Positions 48,601 through 56,271 are shown, numbered from the stretch's first letter. The stretch is DNA of 64,000 nucleotides from Actinocorallia sp. API 0066 (GCF_020991275.1 NZ_JAJLQY010000004.1:124001-188000); one strand, 5' to 3'. Numbers and translations are program-made. The notes: a model not told the origin generated them from the letters alone.

Positions 48601-48975
48601 ACGCGCCGCCTCCCGCGCTTTCCCCTTATCCCCGAACAACGCAAGCGTCTCCGGCGAAGGCCCCACAAACACCAGCCCAGCCTCCCGACAAGCCCGAGCA
48701 AACTCCGCACTCTCCGCCAAAAACCCATAACCCGGATGCACCGCATCCACCCCGGCCCGCACCGCCGCCCGCACCACCCCCACCACATCCAAGTACGCCG
48801 CGACCCCCTCCCCCTCCAACACCACAACCTCCCCCATCCACCGCACATGCCCACCCCCCACCTCATCCAAGGCCCGAACCCCCACCACCTCCAACCCCAA
48901 CCCCACCGCCGCCCTCCCCACCCGCAACGCCACTTCCCCCCGATTAACCACCAAAACCCTCCCAAAACCCCCCAC
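45667..48975 (-). CDS. Single-chain acyl-CoA carboxylase (biotin carboxylase-BCCP-carboxyltransferase)
   Basis: The GTG at 48975, with GGGGAGGGG eight bases upstream, gives 1102 residues. The open frame continues to 49305, but that extension is Gly/Trp-rich non-coding sequence. Residues 1-440 are biotin carboxylase: RVLVVNRGEVALRV, DAVHPGYGFLAE, the ATP-grasp loop AVAGGGGRGVRVV, ECSVQRRHQKLIEIAP and EVNPRLQVEHTVTE. Near 545-600 a biotinyl domain has VEAMKMQ. From about 620 the carboxyltransferase has PADGIITGLGRVN, FAEGGGGRPGDTD, GIAAGRCFAGNAALLGTCDVVIA and the GFMVGPDAE and GAGALAMA-like (GLGALAMAAG) oxyanion elements. It makes malonyl-CoA or methylmalonyl-CoA from acetyl- or propionyl-CoA. 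Proximity to a PKS using both extenders is suggestive of supply, but not proof. The 5' third is abnormally G-rich on the coding strand. Confidence 0.92.
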   Translation of the reverse strand: MGGFGRVLVVNRGEVALRVGRAAVGLGLEVVGVRALDEVGGGHVRWMGEVVVLEGEGVAAYLDVVGVVRAAVRAGVDAVHPGYGFLAESAEFARACREAGLVFVGPSPETLALFGDKGKAREAARKAGLPLLPGTEGATDLAGVLGFWDAFAGDGAVMVKAVAGGGGRGVRVVRGRDEIAGAFAAAEVEARAAFGSGELYVEVLLEGARHVEAQVAGDGTGAAVHLWDRECSVQRRHQKLIEIAPSAVLPEAERRELLDAAVRLASEAKLCGLATVEFLALPDGRFFFLEVNPRLQVEHTVTEQVLGLDLVAAQFRLAGGATLAEAGLADVPRPRGCAIQLRVNAETVRPDGTVTPSAGTLARFEPPSGAGVRVEAAAYPGLDVNPRYDSLLAKLIVHDPSGFPAALRLARRAVAETVIEGVPTTLPLHTAILDHPDFAASRVDTAWLDRTLPTLARLPETDARGTEPLETDDRLAAGTDVRPPGSDEGGLAEGRGLLAPVHGVVTAVQGGVGAEVKGGDVLVVVEAMKMQYPVTAPCGGAVAAVRVRVGDVVAEGETLAVVVPDGSGETAESGPVTLDLDAVRMDLAGLFERRHLLTDEARPEAVAKRHRLGLRTARENIADLTDGAGLLVEYGGLAVAAQRARRTEEELKARTPADGIITGLGRVNAELFPPERSTCAVLAYDYTVLAGTQGYFGHQKMDRILELAHTRRHPVVLFAEGGGGRPGDTDAPMVAGLHYPTFTAMGALSGVVPTIGIAAGRCFAGNAALLGTCDVVIATRDSTIGMGGPAMIEGGGLGVFTPEEVGPIEVQTRNGVVDVAVADEAEAVAVAQRYLGYFQGPVEAFEAADQRLLRHLVPEDRKRVYDVRAVITTLCDTDAVLELRAAFGRCAITALARIEGRPVGLIANDPAVLGGAIDADGADKLARFLNLCDAFGLPVVSLCDTPGFMVGPDAERTATVRHFPRLFVVGGHLTVPVAMVVLRKAYGLGALAMAAGHFHNTAATLAWPTGEFGGMNLEGAVRLAARDALAAITDPDERRRAFEEMVAFAYAQGSALNTAAHLEIDEVIDPADTRAALSALLTTPERRDGWTNPARSRGVDTW

Positions 48976-49933
48976 AACCCCACCCCTCCCCCTAGCTCCC
49001 ACCCAACCCCCCCATCCTCCCCACCCCGCCCCTCCCCCACCACCCCCACCCCCCAACCCAGTGCCCCCGCCCACCCCCACCCCACCCACCCAGTGCCCAC
49101 CACCAAAGACACCCACCCACCACCAACAACCAGCAGTGAGCACGGCGACTCGAAGCATCCCAGGTCCAGCACACCCCCACCACATCGCCCCCCGCTCCCA
49201 CGCCCCCCTCAATAACCACAGCCCCCTCCCGAAGTAGATGCCCCAACCCCCCGACCCGTGCTCCCCTCCACTCCCCCCACCCCACACACCAAGCCCACAC
49301 ACCAACCGTCACCCTCCCTGCCCCACCGCCCACCCCCAGCCCCCACCCTCGCCCCGGCCGGTCCGACTCCCCTCCCCCCTGCCCCCTCACCAACGCGAAT
49401 CCGGCCGATGCGCACCCCCAGACAAACCTGGCCAAGCGGTACCCAGCCAAGCCGACCCAAACCGACCGGACCCAACAGCGCCGCTCCTAGCTGAGCGGTG
49501 CCCAACCCATCGGGCCCAGCCAAGCGAGTCCTCACTGAACGGGCCCCAGAGCGAGCCGTGGCTGAGCGAGGCCCAACCCAGCAGGGCCAACCGAGCATCC
49601 TGGTCCGAAGCGAAGGACTCCTCCCCCTAACAAGCACGCCACGTGCCGTCCCGCACCGGACGCCTGAGCGCACGGCAACGTCCGCCGCGCAGGCAGCAGC
49701 CCCCGGGCACCCACCAGGCACACCGAGCCTCGACCTAGTGGTCGCCCAGATGACCGAGGGGTGGCGGGAACTCCGCCGCGCGCACAGTCGCCAAGGACGC
49801 CTACCGGTACACCCTCCAACTGCTCCGGGTGGCGGGAACTCAACCGCGCGCACAGTCGCGCCAGCGGGGGGCGGACCCACGTCCTGGCGAGCACAGCGCG
49901 CGCTGTCCCCCGGCGAACGCCTGCGTGCAGCGG
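48976..49933. other. Spacer upstream of the carboxylase gene, extreme strand asymmetry, no gene seen
   Basis: No credible gene is present. From about 48976 to 49440 the plus strand is almost free of G and consists of C with A and T (for example CCCCACCACCCCCACC). From 49440 to 49740 the composition returns to mixed sequence with scattered stop codons. From about 49740 the first two copies of a degenerate direct repeat appear. Frames open here on both strands are low-complexity and not homologous to anything I recognise. Confidence 0.7.
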
Positions 49934-50123
49934 TCACGCGCGCAGCGCGTGCAAGGGCCACGGGCACGGGCACGGGCTAGGCGAGCGAACCGTGGCCTTG
50001 TGGTCGCCCACTTGGCCGAGAGGTGGTGGGGTAGCCGAGGCTCGGCGGTGCGCGCAGTCGCATTGGCGGGGTGCGCTCCGACGTTCTGGTGGGCGTGTCG
50101 CGTGTTGTCCTGCGGCGGGTGGT
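49738..50123. repeat. Degenerate direct repeats, three copies
   Basis: A 34-bp unit starting GGGTGGCGGGAACT lies at 49759-49792 and again at 49827-49860 with 31 identities (period 68 bp). The second copy continues into about 60 further bases that align, with clear but imperfect identity, to 50029-50123. The segment GTGGTCGCCCA before the first copy recurs at 50000-50010. The third copy falls inside the coding tail of the membrane protein gene. It could be a decayed tandem duplication of former coding DNA. Confidence 0.7.
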
Positions 50124-51388
50124 GGGGGGATGGGTGTTTGGTGGTTAGGGGATGGGTGTGGGGTCGGGGCTAAGGGTGTTGGGGGGTTGGGTGGGGAGCG
50201 GAGGGTGGCGGTTAGGGCGGTGGTGAGGAAGGTGATGAGGGCCAGGGGGAAGAGGTAGTAGGTGGGGGTGGGGCGGGGGGCGGTGGTGAGTTGGGGGGTT
50301 ACCTTTTGGTGGGGGTCGGTGCGGAGGGGGAGTTCGGTGCCCGGGGGGTGGCGGCGGGTGTCGCCTACGGTGCCGTTGATCGGGGTGCCGTCTCGGGTGG
50401 TGAGGGTGTAGCGGTAGTAGCAGCCCGCGCCACTCTGTTCGCAGGCGGAGGTGGCCACGACGCCTGTGGTGGTGTCGCCGAAGAGGGTGAGGTAGGCGTC
50501 CTTGGGGAGGACGCAGCCGCAGATGAAGACGGTGGCGGCGAACAGGAGACTCGTCCAGGCGGGCCACCAGGCTAGGTGGCCGTCGACGCGCCGGTTCGCG
50601 GCGCGGGCCAGGAGGAACGGGGAGGCCAGGGCGGCCAGGCCGAGCGGGACGCCGAGCAGCCAGGCGACCAGGCCGGGGGCGACGGCGATCGCCACACCCT
50701 CGGCGAGCGACACCGCGGCGAGGCCGCCGGTGATCAGCACGGCCCGCACCCAGCGGCGGGCCGGGACGAGGCGGCGCAGGCCCGCTCCGAGTGGTCGGCC
50801 ACGCCGGGCGGCGAGTTCGCCCAGCACCGTGGTGAGCGCGACGAGCGCCGTCCAGGCGGCGAACACAGCGAGCGCCGCCGTCTCCAGGGAGCCGTCCTCG
50901 ACCTCCGCCACCAGGCGCGGGGCCAGGACCCCGAGCGGATCGACCACGACCCGCAGCGGCGTGCCCGGGGCGAGCCCCTCGACGGCGCCCTCCAACTCCC
51001 CCTCGATCCGCTTGCCGTCCGGGCCCGCCAGCCGGTAGACGTCATAGCCGCCGTGCCGGGTCCTGACGTGCTCCACAGACGTGATGACGGCGGCCGTCTC
51101 GGTGCCCGACGCGCGTAGATAGGAGTTCGCGGGCACACCGACCACAAGCAGGCCGAGCAGCGGCAGACCCGCCACGACGGCGGCGGTGAGGGCGGCCCAG
51201 GCGGGACCCCAGCGCAGCAGCAGCCAGCCCGCGCCGAGCAGGCATCCGGCGGCCGGTAGGGCCGTCGTGGCGCCAAGGAATCCGCCGACCCCGGCGGCCC
51301 AGCCCAGCAGTAGCCAGACGATCGCCGTGCCGAGGACGAGCGCGCCCGTCCGCAGCGCCACGCGGCCCCATCCGGCTCCGCCGCCCAT
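49934..51388 (-). CDS. DUF3592-like multi-pass membrane protein
   Basis: The ATG at 51388 has an excellent GGAGGAACGGGC ribosome site; an ATG at 51475 has none. The product is 484 residues with about eight hydrophobic helices (for example RTGALVLGTAIVWLLLG, ALTAAVVAGLPLLGLLVVGV, WVRAVLITGGLAAVSLAEG, WWPAWTSLLFAATVFICGCVL and YYLFPLALITFLTTALTATL). Two extracytoplasmic-type segments (TAAVITSVEHVRTRHGGYDVYRLAGPDGKRIEGE and GVVATSACEQSGAGCYYRYTLTTRDGTPINGTVGDTRRHPPGTELPL) resemble DUF3592 domains. After residue about 415 the tail is Pro/Thr/Arg-rich, runs into a repeat unit, and is probably the result of a stop lost to sequence decay. The function is unknown. Confidence 0.75.
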   Translation of the reverse strand: MGGGAGWGRVALRTGALVLGTAIVWLLLGWAAGVGGFLGATTALPAAGCLLGAGWLLLRWGPAWAALTAAVVAGLPLLGLLVVGVPANSYLRASGTETAAVITSVEHVRTRHGGYDVYRLAGPDGKRIEGELEGAVEGLAPGTPLRVVVDPLGVLAPRLVAEVEDGSLETAALAVFAAWTALVALTTVLGELAARRGRPLGAGLRRLVPARRWVRAVLITGGLAAVSLAEGVAIAVAPGLVAWLLGVPLGLAALASPFLLARAANRRVDGHLAWWPAWTSLLFAATVFICGCVLPKDAYLTLFGDTTTGVVATSACEQSGAGCYYRYTLTTRDGTPINGTVGDTRRHPPGTELPLRTDPHQKVTPQLTTAPRPTPTYYLFPLALITFLTTALTATLRSPPNPPTPLAPTPHPSPNHQTPIPPPPAAGQHATRPPERRSAPRQCDCAHRRASATPPPLGQVGDHKATVRSPSPCPCPWPLHALRA

Positions 51389-51571
51389 GCCCGTTCCTCC
51401 CCCGTAGCCCGTCGCCGATGTCGGACGCGCCGGAGACGCCAGCGGTTCGCGGAGATCATCAGCTTCGGATGGCATATGCCGGGATATGGGCGATTTCTTG
51501 GGTCCGGTGGGGCCCGTGATGACGGCGCCGGGGGTAGGTGCGCAGAAGACGGCCTTGATCGGGGGTAGGGC

Positions 51572-52294
51572 ATGGCGAGCGCTGGGGGCGGCGTCCAGGC
51601 GGCGCTGAAGATCGACTGGGCGGAGATGCCCACCTACAACACGATCATGGCGGTGGCCGCCGGAGCGGGACTGCTGCTCGTCGTCGGGCTGTGGCGGCGG
51701 CTCGGACAGCCCGGCCGGGAGCTGCACCCCGAGGGCTGGGCGCTGGCCTTCGGCGTGCTCGGCCTGATCCTCACCCTCACCGGCCTGCACATGACGCTGA
51801 CCTGGCCGCTGGCCGCCGGGGGCTTCCCGTTCGACAACATCATCTTCGGCGAGCCCGCGCTCGCGTTCGGGGTGCTGCTGCTCGGCGCGGCGGCCTTCCT
51901 GTGGCGGCGCGGCCGGGTGCTTGAGGAGCACCCCGATCGGGACCGCTATCTGGCGGGCGTCGCGGGGCCGGTGTCGGTCTTTGTGCTCGGCATGGGCCTG
52001 GCCTGCTTCGGGATCGCCGCCGCGGGCGTCTGGTACCGGCTCTTCGCCGCGCCCAAGGAGGAGCCCATCTCGGGCCTGCTCGCCGACCACCCCATGGTCG
52101 AGGCCACCTTCGTCTCTCTGCTCTATCTCCTCGTCGGCATCGGCGCCGTGCTGCTCCCGTTCGCGTTGCGGACCTCCCGCCGGGCCGTGGCCGGGATCGC
52201 GATGGTCTGCTGGGCCGTCGCCGGAGTGCTGTTCCTGCTCTTCGGCGCCCTCAACTACTTCACCCACATCGGCCTGATCATCAACACGATGTGA
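51572..52294 (+). CDS. DUF981-family membrane protein
   Basis: The protein is 240 residues from the ATG at 51572, after GGGGGTAGGG. Seven hydrophobic helices are visible, beginning PTYNTIMAVAAGAGLLLVVGLW. The features of this family are present: GWALAFGVLGLILTLTGLHMTLTWPL, the NIIFGEPALAFGVLLLGAAAFL segment, and the C-terminal ALNYFTHIGLIINTM. Members are uncharacterised integral membrane proteins of actinobacteria. It is divergent from the DUF3592-like gene with a 183-bp spacer that shows no other gene. Confidence 0.88.
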   Translation: MASAGGGVQAALKIDWAEMPTYNTIMAVAAGAGLLLVVGLWRRLGQPGRELHPEGWALAFGVLGLILTLTGLHMTLTWPLAAGGFPFDNIIFGEPALAFGVLLLGAAAFLWRRGRVLEEHPDRDRYLAGVAGPVSVFVLGMGLACFGIAAAGVWYRLFAAPKEEPISGLLADHPMVEATFVSLLYLLVGIGAVLLPFALRTSRRAVAGIAMVCWAVAGVLFLLFGALNYFTHIGLIINTM

Positions 52295-52339
52295 CGCGGC
52301 GCCGGTGGCGGCCGACGGCAGAGGCCGCTGAACGGGGCC

Positions 52340-52345
52340 TATTCT
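52340..52345 (+). promoter_or_regulatory. -10 element TATTCT of a probable leaderless transcript
   Basis: TATTCT ends 6 bp before the ATG of the XRE-cupin gene, with no ribosome-binding site between. That spacing matches actinobacterial leaderless promoters, where transcription begins at the start codon. The evidence is spacing and sequence only. Confidence 0.5.
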
Positions 52346-52351
52346 GGGCGA

Positions 52352-52930
52352 ATGTCGCTTGAGGAGATCATCGCCGTGCGGGTACGCGAGTACCGGCTGA
52401 GCCGACGGGTCTCGCTGGCGGGGCTCGCCGAGCAGACCGGGATGTCCAAGGCGATGCTCTCCAAGATCGAGAACGCGCAGACGTCGTGCAGCCTCTCCAC
52501 CCTGGCCCGGCTCGCGGACGCGCTCGAGGTGCCCGTCACCGCGCTGTTCCGGGGGATCGAGGCCGAGCGGGAGGCGGTTTTTGTGCCCGCGGGGCACGGG
52601 GCGCGGATCGTCAGGCGCGGCAGCAACGTGGGGCACCTGTACGAGCAGCTGGGTTCGCTGCGCGGGGAGCACAAGCGGATCGAGCCGCTGCTGGTGACGC
52701 TCACCGAGGCGAGCGAGGTGTTCCCGCTCTTCCAGCACGCGGGCACCGAGTTCCTCTACATGCTCGACGGGGTCATGACGTACGGGCACGGCACCGCCCG
52801 GTACGAGATGCACCCGGGTGACGCGCTCCAGTTCGACGGCGAGGGCCCGCACGGCCCGGTCGAGCTGAAGGAGCTGCCCATCCGGTTCCTGTCGGTCACG
52901 GCCTACGGGGCGCTGCCGCACACGCCCTGA
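52352..52930 (+). CDS. XRE-family regulator with C-terminal cupin domain
   Basis: The protein is 192 residues. Residues 5-62 form the Xre helix-turn-helix: IIAVRVREYRLSRRVSLAGLAEQTGMSKAMLSKIENAQTSCSLSTLARLADALEVPVTALF. Residues about 115-185 form a cupin barrel: SEVFPLFQHAGTEFLYMLDGVMTYGHGTARYEMHPGDALQFDGEGPHGP, with the metal-binding His/Glu pattern (HxGTEF...H). Proteins of this architecture repress or activate small metabolic operons in response to a small molecule bound by the cupin. No target is obvious; the gene stands alone, convergent with the EF-hand gene (12-bp gap). The likely leaderless start is noted separately. Confidence 0.92.
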   Translation: MSLEEIIAVRVREYRLSRRVSLAGLAEQTGMSKAMLSKIENAQTSCSLSTLARLADALEVPVTALFRGIEAEREAVFVPAGHGARIVRRGSNVGHLYEQLGSLRGEHKRIEPLLVTLTEASEVFPLFQHAGTEFLYMLDGVMTYGHGTARYEMHPGDALQFDGEGPHGPVELKELPIRFLSVTAYGALPHTP

Positions 52931-52942
52931 CCGGGCGCCCCT

Positions 52943-53473
52943 TCAGGGGACGGGTTCGACCGGGCCGAACAGAACGGCGCCCGCGCCGGCGGGGTCGTCG
53001 GTCGCCCAGAAGTCGTACCAGAGGCCGGTGAAGCGCGGCCGGGTCAGGAATCCGTCGCCGTCGCCGTCCAGCAGGGCGAAGACCGCGTCGGCGTGCTCGG
53101 ACCGCTCCGTCCACGCCCAGATCATCTTCTGGTACTCCAGCCGGGAGATCCGGCCGTCGCCGTCCTCGTCGACGGCGTCGAACATCGCCTCGGCCGTCTC
53201 GTACACCGCGCCGGGCGCCGCGGGCAGCTCGCGCGCCACCGCGAAGACCTCGTCCAGTGTCAGCCGCCCGTCCGCGTCGGTGTCCGCCGCCGCGCGGAGC
53301 GTCTCCCACCACCCCATCATGACCCGCCGCAACCTCTCCTCGTCGGCGGCGGGCCTGATCGCCACCCACCGCTCCGTGAGCCGCTCGAAGTCCGCCTTCG
53401 TGAGCAGCCCGTCGCCGTCACCGTCCATGGCGTCGAACACCCGCCGTATCTTCGCCCGCTGAAAATGCGCCAT
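52943..53473 (-). CDS. EF-hand calcium-binding protein, calerythrin-like
   Basis: The ATG at 53473 gives 176 residues, the length of calerythrin from Saccharopolyspora. The in-frame ATG at 53548 lies in low-complexity Gly-rich sequence and is rejected. Four canonical loops are visible: DGDGDGLLTKADF (about residues 17-29), DTDADGRLTLDEVF (near 63), DEDGDGRISRLEY (near 103) and DGDGDGFLTRPRF (near 137). The first, third and fourth have full Asp/Asp/Asp/Gly spacing with hydrophobic position 8. Loop four ends in Arg-Phe instead of the usual Glu at position 12, and loop one has Asp there, which may reduce affinity. The protein is soluble and cytosolic, a calcium buffer or sensor. It stands alone. 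Confidence 0.93.
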   Translation of the reverse strand: MAHFQRAKIRRVFDAMDGDGDGLLTKADFERLTERWVAIRPAADEERLRRVMMGWWETLRAAADTDADGRLTLDEVFAVARELPAAPGAVYETAEAMFDAVDEDGDGRISRLEYQKMIWAWTERSEHADAVFALLDGDGDGFLTRPRFTGLWYDFWATDDPAGAGAVLFGPVEPVP

Positions 53474-53651
53474 GCCCCAGATCGTGTCCCCACCGAACCC
53501 ACCGACACCATCACCCCCAGGTGCCCACCCCGCTCTCCCTCCCGCCACCCATCACTCACCCCGAGCAACGATTCAACTACCCTCCGCCGGGAACCCCCAA
53601 CACACCCCCACAATCCCCACCCAACCCCACCAAACAACCCCAAGCACCGTG

Positions 53652-53689
53652 CCCGACCCGCTCGGTCGGACCGCCGTGATCGGGTCGGG
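53652..53689. terminator. Terminator-like inverted repeat after the serine hydrolase gene
   Basis: CCCGACCCG (53652-53660) pairs with CGGGTCGGG (53681-53689) across 20 bases that contain a smaller hairpin. It lies 22 bp past the stop of the minus-strand hydrolase gene. The rest of the spacer back to 53474 is C-rich on the plus strand, with no gene. Confidence 0.6.
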
Positions 53690-53711
53690 AGGCGGTTGCG
53701 CTCCGGACGGA

Positions 53712-54968
53712 TCAGGGTGTTGGCGGCGCGCTCTCTGAGGTCGGCGTTGCGGGCTCGGGGGAAGGAGGTGCGGAGGACTGTTCGGTTGGGAGGGTGTAGA
53801 TGTGGGTCGGGGTTGCGATCGTGGTGACGGCCTCGGCGAGGAGGGTGCTGACCTGTTGGTTGTTGTGGGGGATGTCGGTGGTGGCGAGGACGACCAGGGT
53901 CGCGTCCTGCTCCGGGAGGTGGACGGCGACGGTCTGGTAGCCGGGGAGGGAGCCGTTGTGGCCGATCCAGCCGTTGACGTCGAAGATCCCTAGCCCGTAG
54001 CTGAGACCCTGCACGCCGGTCGGGCCGGGAGCCAGCCGCTGTGCCTGTGTCTCGGGCTTGAGGAGTGTCCCTTCGGCCAGGGACCGCGTCCATACCCTGA
54101 GGTCCTCCAGGGTGGAGATCATGGCGCCCGCCGACCAGGCCCATGACGGGTTCCAGGCGGTGGCGTCGACGATCCGGCCCGTGTCGTCGGAGGAGCCGTC
54201 GTCCTGCATCGTGTACCCGTGCGCGTGGGGTTCGGGGAGGGCGGCGTCCGCAGGCAGTGACGTGTTCTTGAGTCCCTCCGGTTCGATCACCTCCGCCGCC
54301 AGGTAGTCGGCGAGCCTCTGGCCGGTCACCTTCTCCACGGCGAGGCCGAGCAGGATGATGTTGGTGTTGCTGTACTGGAACCGCTCGCCGGGCGCGAAGA
54401 CGGCGGGGTGCGCGAAGCCGTAGGAGAGCAGCCGACGCGGCGTCCATTCGGCCTCGGGGTCGGCCATCATCGCGGTGAGCCAGTTCTCGTCGTCGGTGTA
54501 GTTGAACAGGCCGCTGCGCATGCCCGCGAGCTGCCTGACGGTGATGGATTTCCCGTTCGGCACCCCGTCCACGTAGTCGGAGATGGGGGCGTCCAGGCCG
54601 ATCCGTCCCTCGTCGACGAGTTTGAGCACGGCCGTCACCGTGAACGTCTTGGTGACACTGCCGATGCGCATGAACATCTCGGGCAGCATGGGCGCGTTGT
54701 CGGCCTTGTCCGCCACCCCGAAGGCGCGGATGTAAGGCGCGCTGCCCTCCTTCCAGAGGCCGACCATGACGCCCGGCACCGAAGCCTCGCCCATCACCTC
54801 GGTGACGGCGTGGTCGATCCGTCCCGCCACCGCGGCGTCGACCTGCCCGGCCGTCGGCGACGCCGTGACGGGCACCCGCCGCGCGTCCGTGGCGTCACCG
54901 CACCCCTGGACGGCCAGGAGCAGCACCAGCCCCGCCGCCATCCCGCGCCTTCCCCACACGAGCGCCAT
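53712..54968 (-). CDS. Serine hydrolase, beta-lactamase class C / D-Ala-D-Ala carboxypeptidase family lipoprotein
   Basis: The protein is 418 residues. The N-terminus MALVWGRRGMAAGLVLLLAVQGCGD is a lipoprotein signal with lipobox around Cys23, so the enzyme is anchored outside the membrane. The catalytic SxxK is SVTK in MRIGSVTKTFTVTAVLKLVDEGRIGLDAPISDYV near residue 105. The YxN motif is YSN in FQYSNTNIILLGLAVEKVTG near 205, and the third motif is HNG in IGHNGSLPGYQTVAVHL near 345. This pattern fits secreted DD-carboxypeptidases and esterases of the family better than true beta-lactamases. The last 30 residues are a Pro/Ser/Thr-rich tail (PPSPEPATPTSESAPPTP), again in C-rich coding DNA. It is probably monocistronic. 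Confidence 0.92.
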   Translation of the reverse strand: MALVWGRRGMAAGLVLLLAVQGCGDATDARRVPVTASPTAGQVDAAVAGRIDHAVTEVMGEASVPGVMVGLWKEGSAPYIRAFGVADKADNAPMLPEMFMRIGSVTKTFTVTAVLKLVDEGRIGLDAPISDYVDGVPNGKSITVRQLAGMRSGLFNYTDDENWLTAMMADPEAEWTPRRLLSYGFAHPAVFAPGERFQYSNTNIILLGLAVEKVTGQRLADYLAAEVIEPEGLKNTSLPADAALPEPHAHGYTMQDDGSSDDTGRIVDATAWNPSWAWSAGAMISTLEDLRVWTRSLAEGTLLKPETQAQRLAPGPTGVQGLSYGLGIFDVNGWIGHNGSLPGYQTVAVHLPEQDATLVVLATTDIPHNNQQVSTLLAEAVTTIATPTHIYTLPTEQSSAPPSPEPATPTSESAPPTP

Positions 54969-54998
54969 CGCGCCCCTCCCCTCGGATTCGCGACAACG

Positions 54999-55310
54999 TC
55001 AGGACGGGACGAGAAGCACCTCGTCGTGGAAGCACCAGGCCCATCGCTCGCCGGGCTGCGCGGACCGCACGAGGGGGTGCCCGTGCGCGGTGAAGTGCGC
55101 CCGCGCGTGCCCCATCGGCGACGTGTCACAGCACCCGACATATCCGCACACGAGGCATTCGCGCAGGTGCACCCAGCGGGTTCCGGCCCGCGCGCACCCG
55201 TCGCAGCCGCGCGCCTCGGCGGGCGGCCCGGCCGCCGCGTGCGCCACGTGTGCGCACAACCGCTCGGTCGGCGCGCACCGCGCGTCCGCCGCCACCTTCC
55301 ACCGCATCAT
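54999..55310 (-). CDS. UBP-type zinc finger domain protein
   Basis: The protein is 103 residues. The zinc-binding pattern of the zf-UBP fold is visible: GCDGCARAGTRWVHLRECLVCGYVGCCDTSPMGHARAHFTAHGHPLVRSAQPGERWAWCFHDEVLL, with C-x2-C, C-x2-C, a further Cys pair and HARAHFxxxxHP. In eukaryotes this domain binds ubiquitin C-termini. In actinobacteria small stand-alone forms are common and their role is unknown. ATG-ATG at 55310 is the only sensible start. It lies 30 bp upstream of the serine hydrolase gene on the same strand, so the two could be co-transcribed. Confidence 0.88.
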   Translation of the reverse strand: MMRWKVAADARCAPTERLCAHVAHAAAGPPAEARGCDGCARAGTRWVHLRECLVCGYVGCCDTSPMGHARAHFTAHGHPLVRSAQPGERWAWCFHDEVLLVPS

Positions 55311-55515
55311 GCGTACCCCCAGGGTCGGGCCGTCCTAGCGCGCGTCTCATCCCCGGCCGCCCCGGACGCCACCCACCAACGGTCGTGATCTTGGTCTGCG
55401 GCCGACCGTCCCCGACCCGCACCGTGACCGGGAGGCGACAGGTTTGGTGAAGTCGGGAGGCTGCGCGGGCGGGGGTGATTATGATCTGGGGTGGCCGCAT
55501 TTCAAGGGGAGATGG

Positions 55516-56262
55516 ATGGCTTATCCCTATATTCCCGCTCGTAAGCACGGCGGCACGCAGCGTTCGATTCACCGGATCGTCATCCACGCGACGGTGAGCC
55601 CGTGCGTGCGGGGCGGAGCCCGCAACGTCGCCAGGTACTTCCAGTCCTCGGGCGCCGGAGGCAGCGCCCACTACGTGGTGGACCCCGGCGAGATCGTGCA
55701 GTGCGTGCGGGACAACGTCGTCGCCTACCACGCGCCGCCCAACACCGGCTCACTCGGCATCGAGCTGTGCGACCCGCAGGCGGGCTCGCCCCGACGCTGG
55801 TCGGACGCCGACCACGAGGCGATGCTGCGCAGGGCGGCGGTGCTGGTCCGACAGCTCGCGCGCACCTACGACGTGCCGCTGCGCCGCGTGTCGGCGGCCG
55901 AGCTGCGCAGGGGCGCCAAGGGCATCTGCTCGCACGTGGCGGTCAGCGACGCGTTCGGACAGTCCGACCACGGCGACCCGGAGGTCGCGGGACCGTTCCC
56001 GTGGGCGCGTTTTCTCAAGCTCATCACGGAGGAGGACGACATGCCGTCGCCCAAGGAGATCTACGAAGCCGTCTGGCAGCGGGACGCCATGCCCGCCCCG
56101 ACCGCCGACCCGGGCAATCCCACGTGGATGCCGTCGTCGGTCCTCACCGACGTGAACAAGAAGGTGCGCGCGCTCCAGACCGAGGTGTCGAGCCTCAAGT
56201 CACAGCTCGCCACCACCAACGCCAAGCTCGACCAGGTGCTCAACCTCCTGCGCTCCTCCTGA
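55516..56262 (+). CDS. N-acetylmuramoyl-L-alanine amidase (amidase_2) with C-terminal coiled coil
   Basis: The ATG at 55516 is preceded by GGGGAGATGG and gives 248 residues; the open frame begins upstream at 55444 but with poor context. Residues about 18-170 are an amidase_2 domain: IHRIVIHATVSPCVRGGARNVARYFQS, SAHYVVDPGEIVQCVRDNVVAYHAPPNTGSLGIELC and ICSHVAVSDAFGQSDHGDP. These supply the zinc ligands (IHAT His, YHAP region and SDHGDPE). Residues about 200-248 form a heptad-rich helix (VNKKVRALQTEVSSLKSQLATTNAKLDQVLNLL) where phage endolysins often carry a structural tail. It cuts the stem-peptide amide bond of peptidoglycan. No signal peptide or holin is visible, so export is unexplained. 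It resembles phage lysins, but no other phage gene is nearby. Confidence 0.9.
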   Translation: MAYPYIPARKHGGTQRSIHRIVIHATVSPCVRGGARNVARYFQSSGAGGSAHYVVDPGEIVQCVRDNVVAYHAPPNTGSLGIELCDPQAGSPRRWSDADHEAMLRRAAVLVRQLARTYDVPLRRVSAAELRRGAKGICSHVAVSDAFGQSDHGDPEVAGPFPWARFLKLITEEDDMPSPKEIYEAVWQRDAMPAPTADPGNPTWMPSSVLTDVNKKVRALQTEVSSLKSQLATTNAKLDQVLNLLRSS

Positions 56263-56271
56263 CGCGGCCCC

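Noticed and set aside
48976-49305. 110-residue N-terminal extension of the carboxylase
   Set aside because: The extension is Gly/Trp/Val-rich, encoded by a nearly G-only strand, and has no biotin-carboxylase homology. The GTG at 48975 with a good ribosome site begins exactly where the family does.
55516-56262. Prophage remnant
   Set aside because: Only the amidase resembles a phage gene. No integrase, attachment site, structural genes or terminase are seen nearby.
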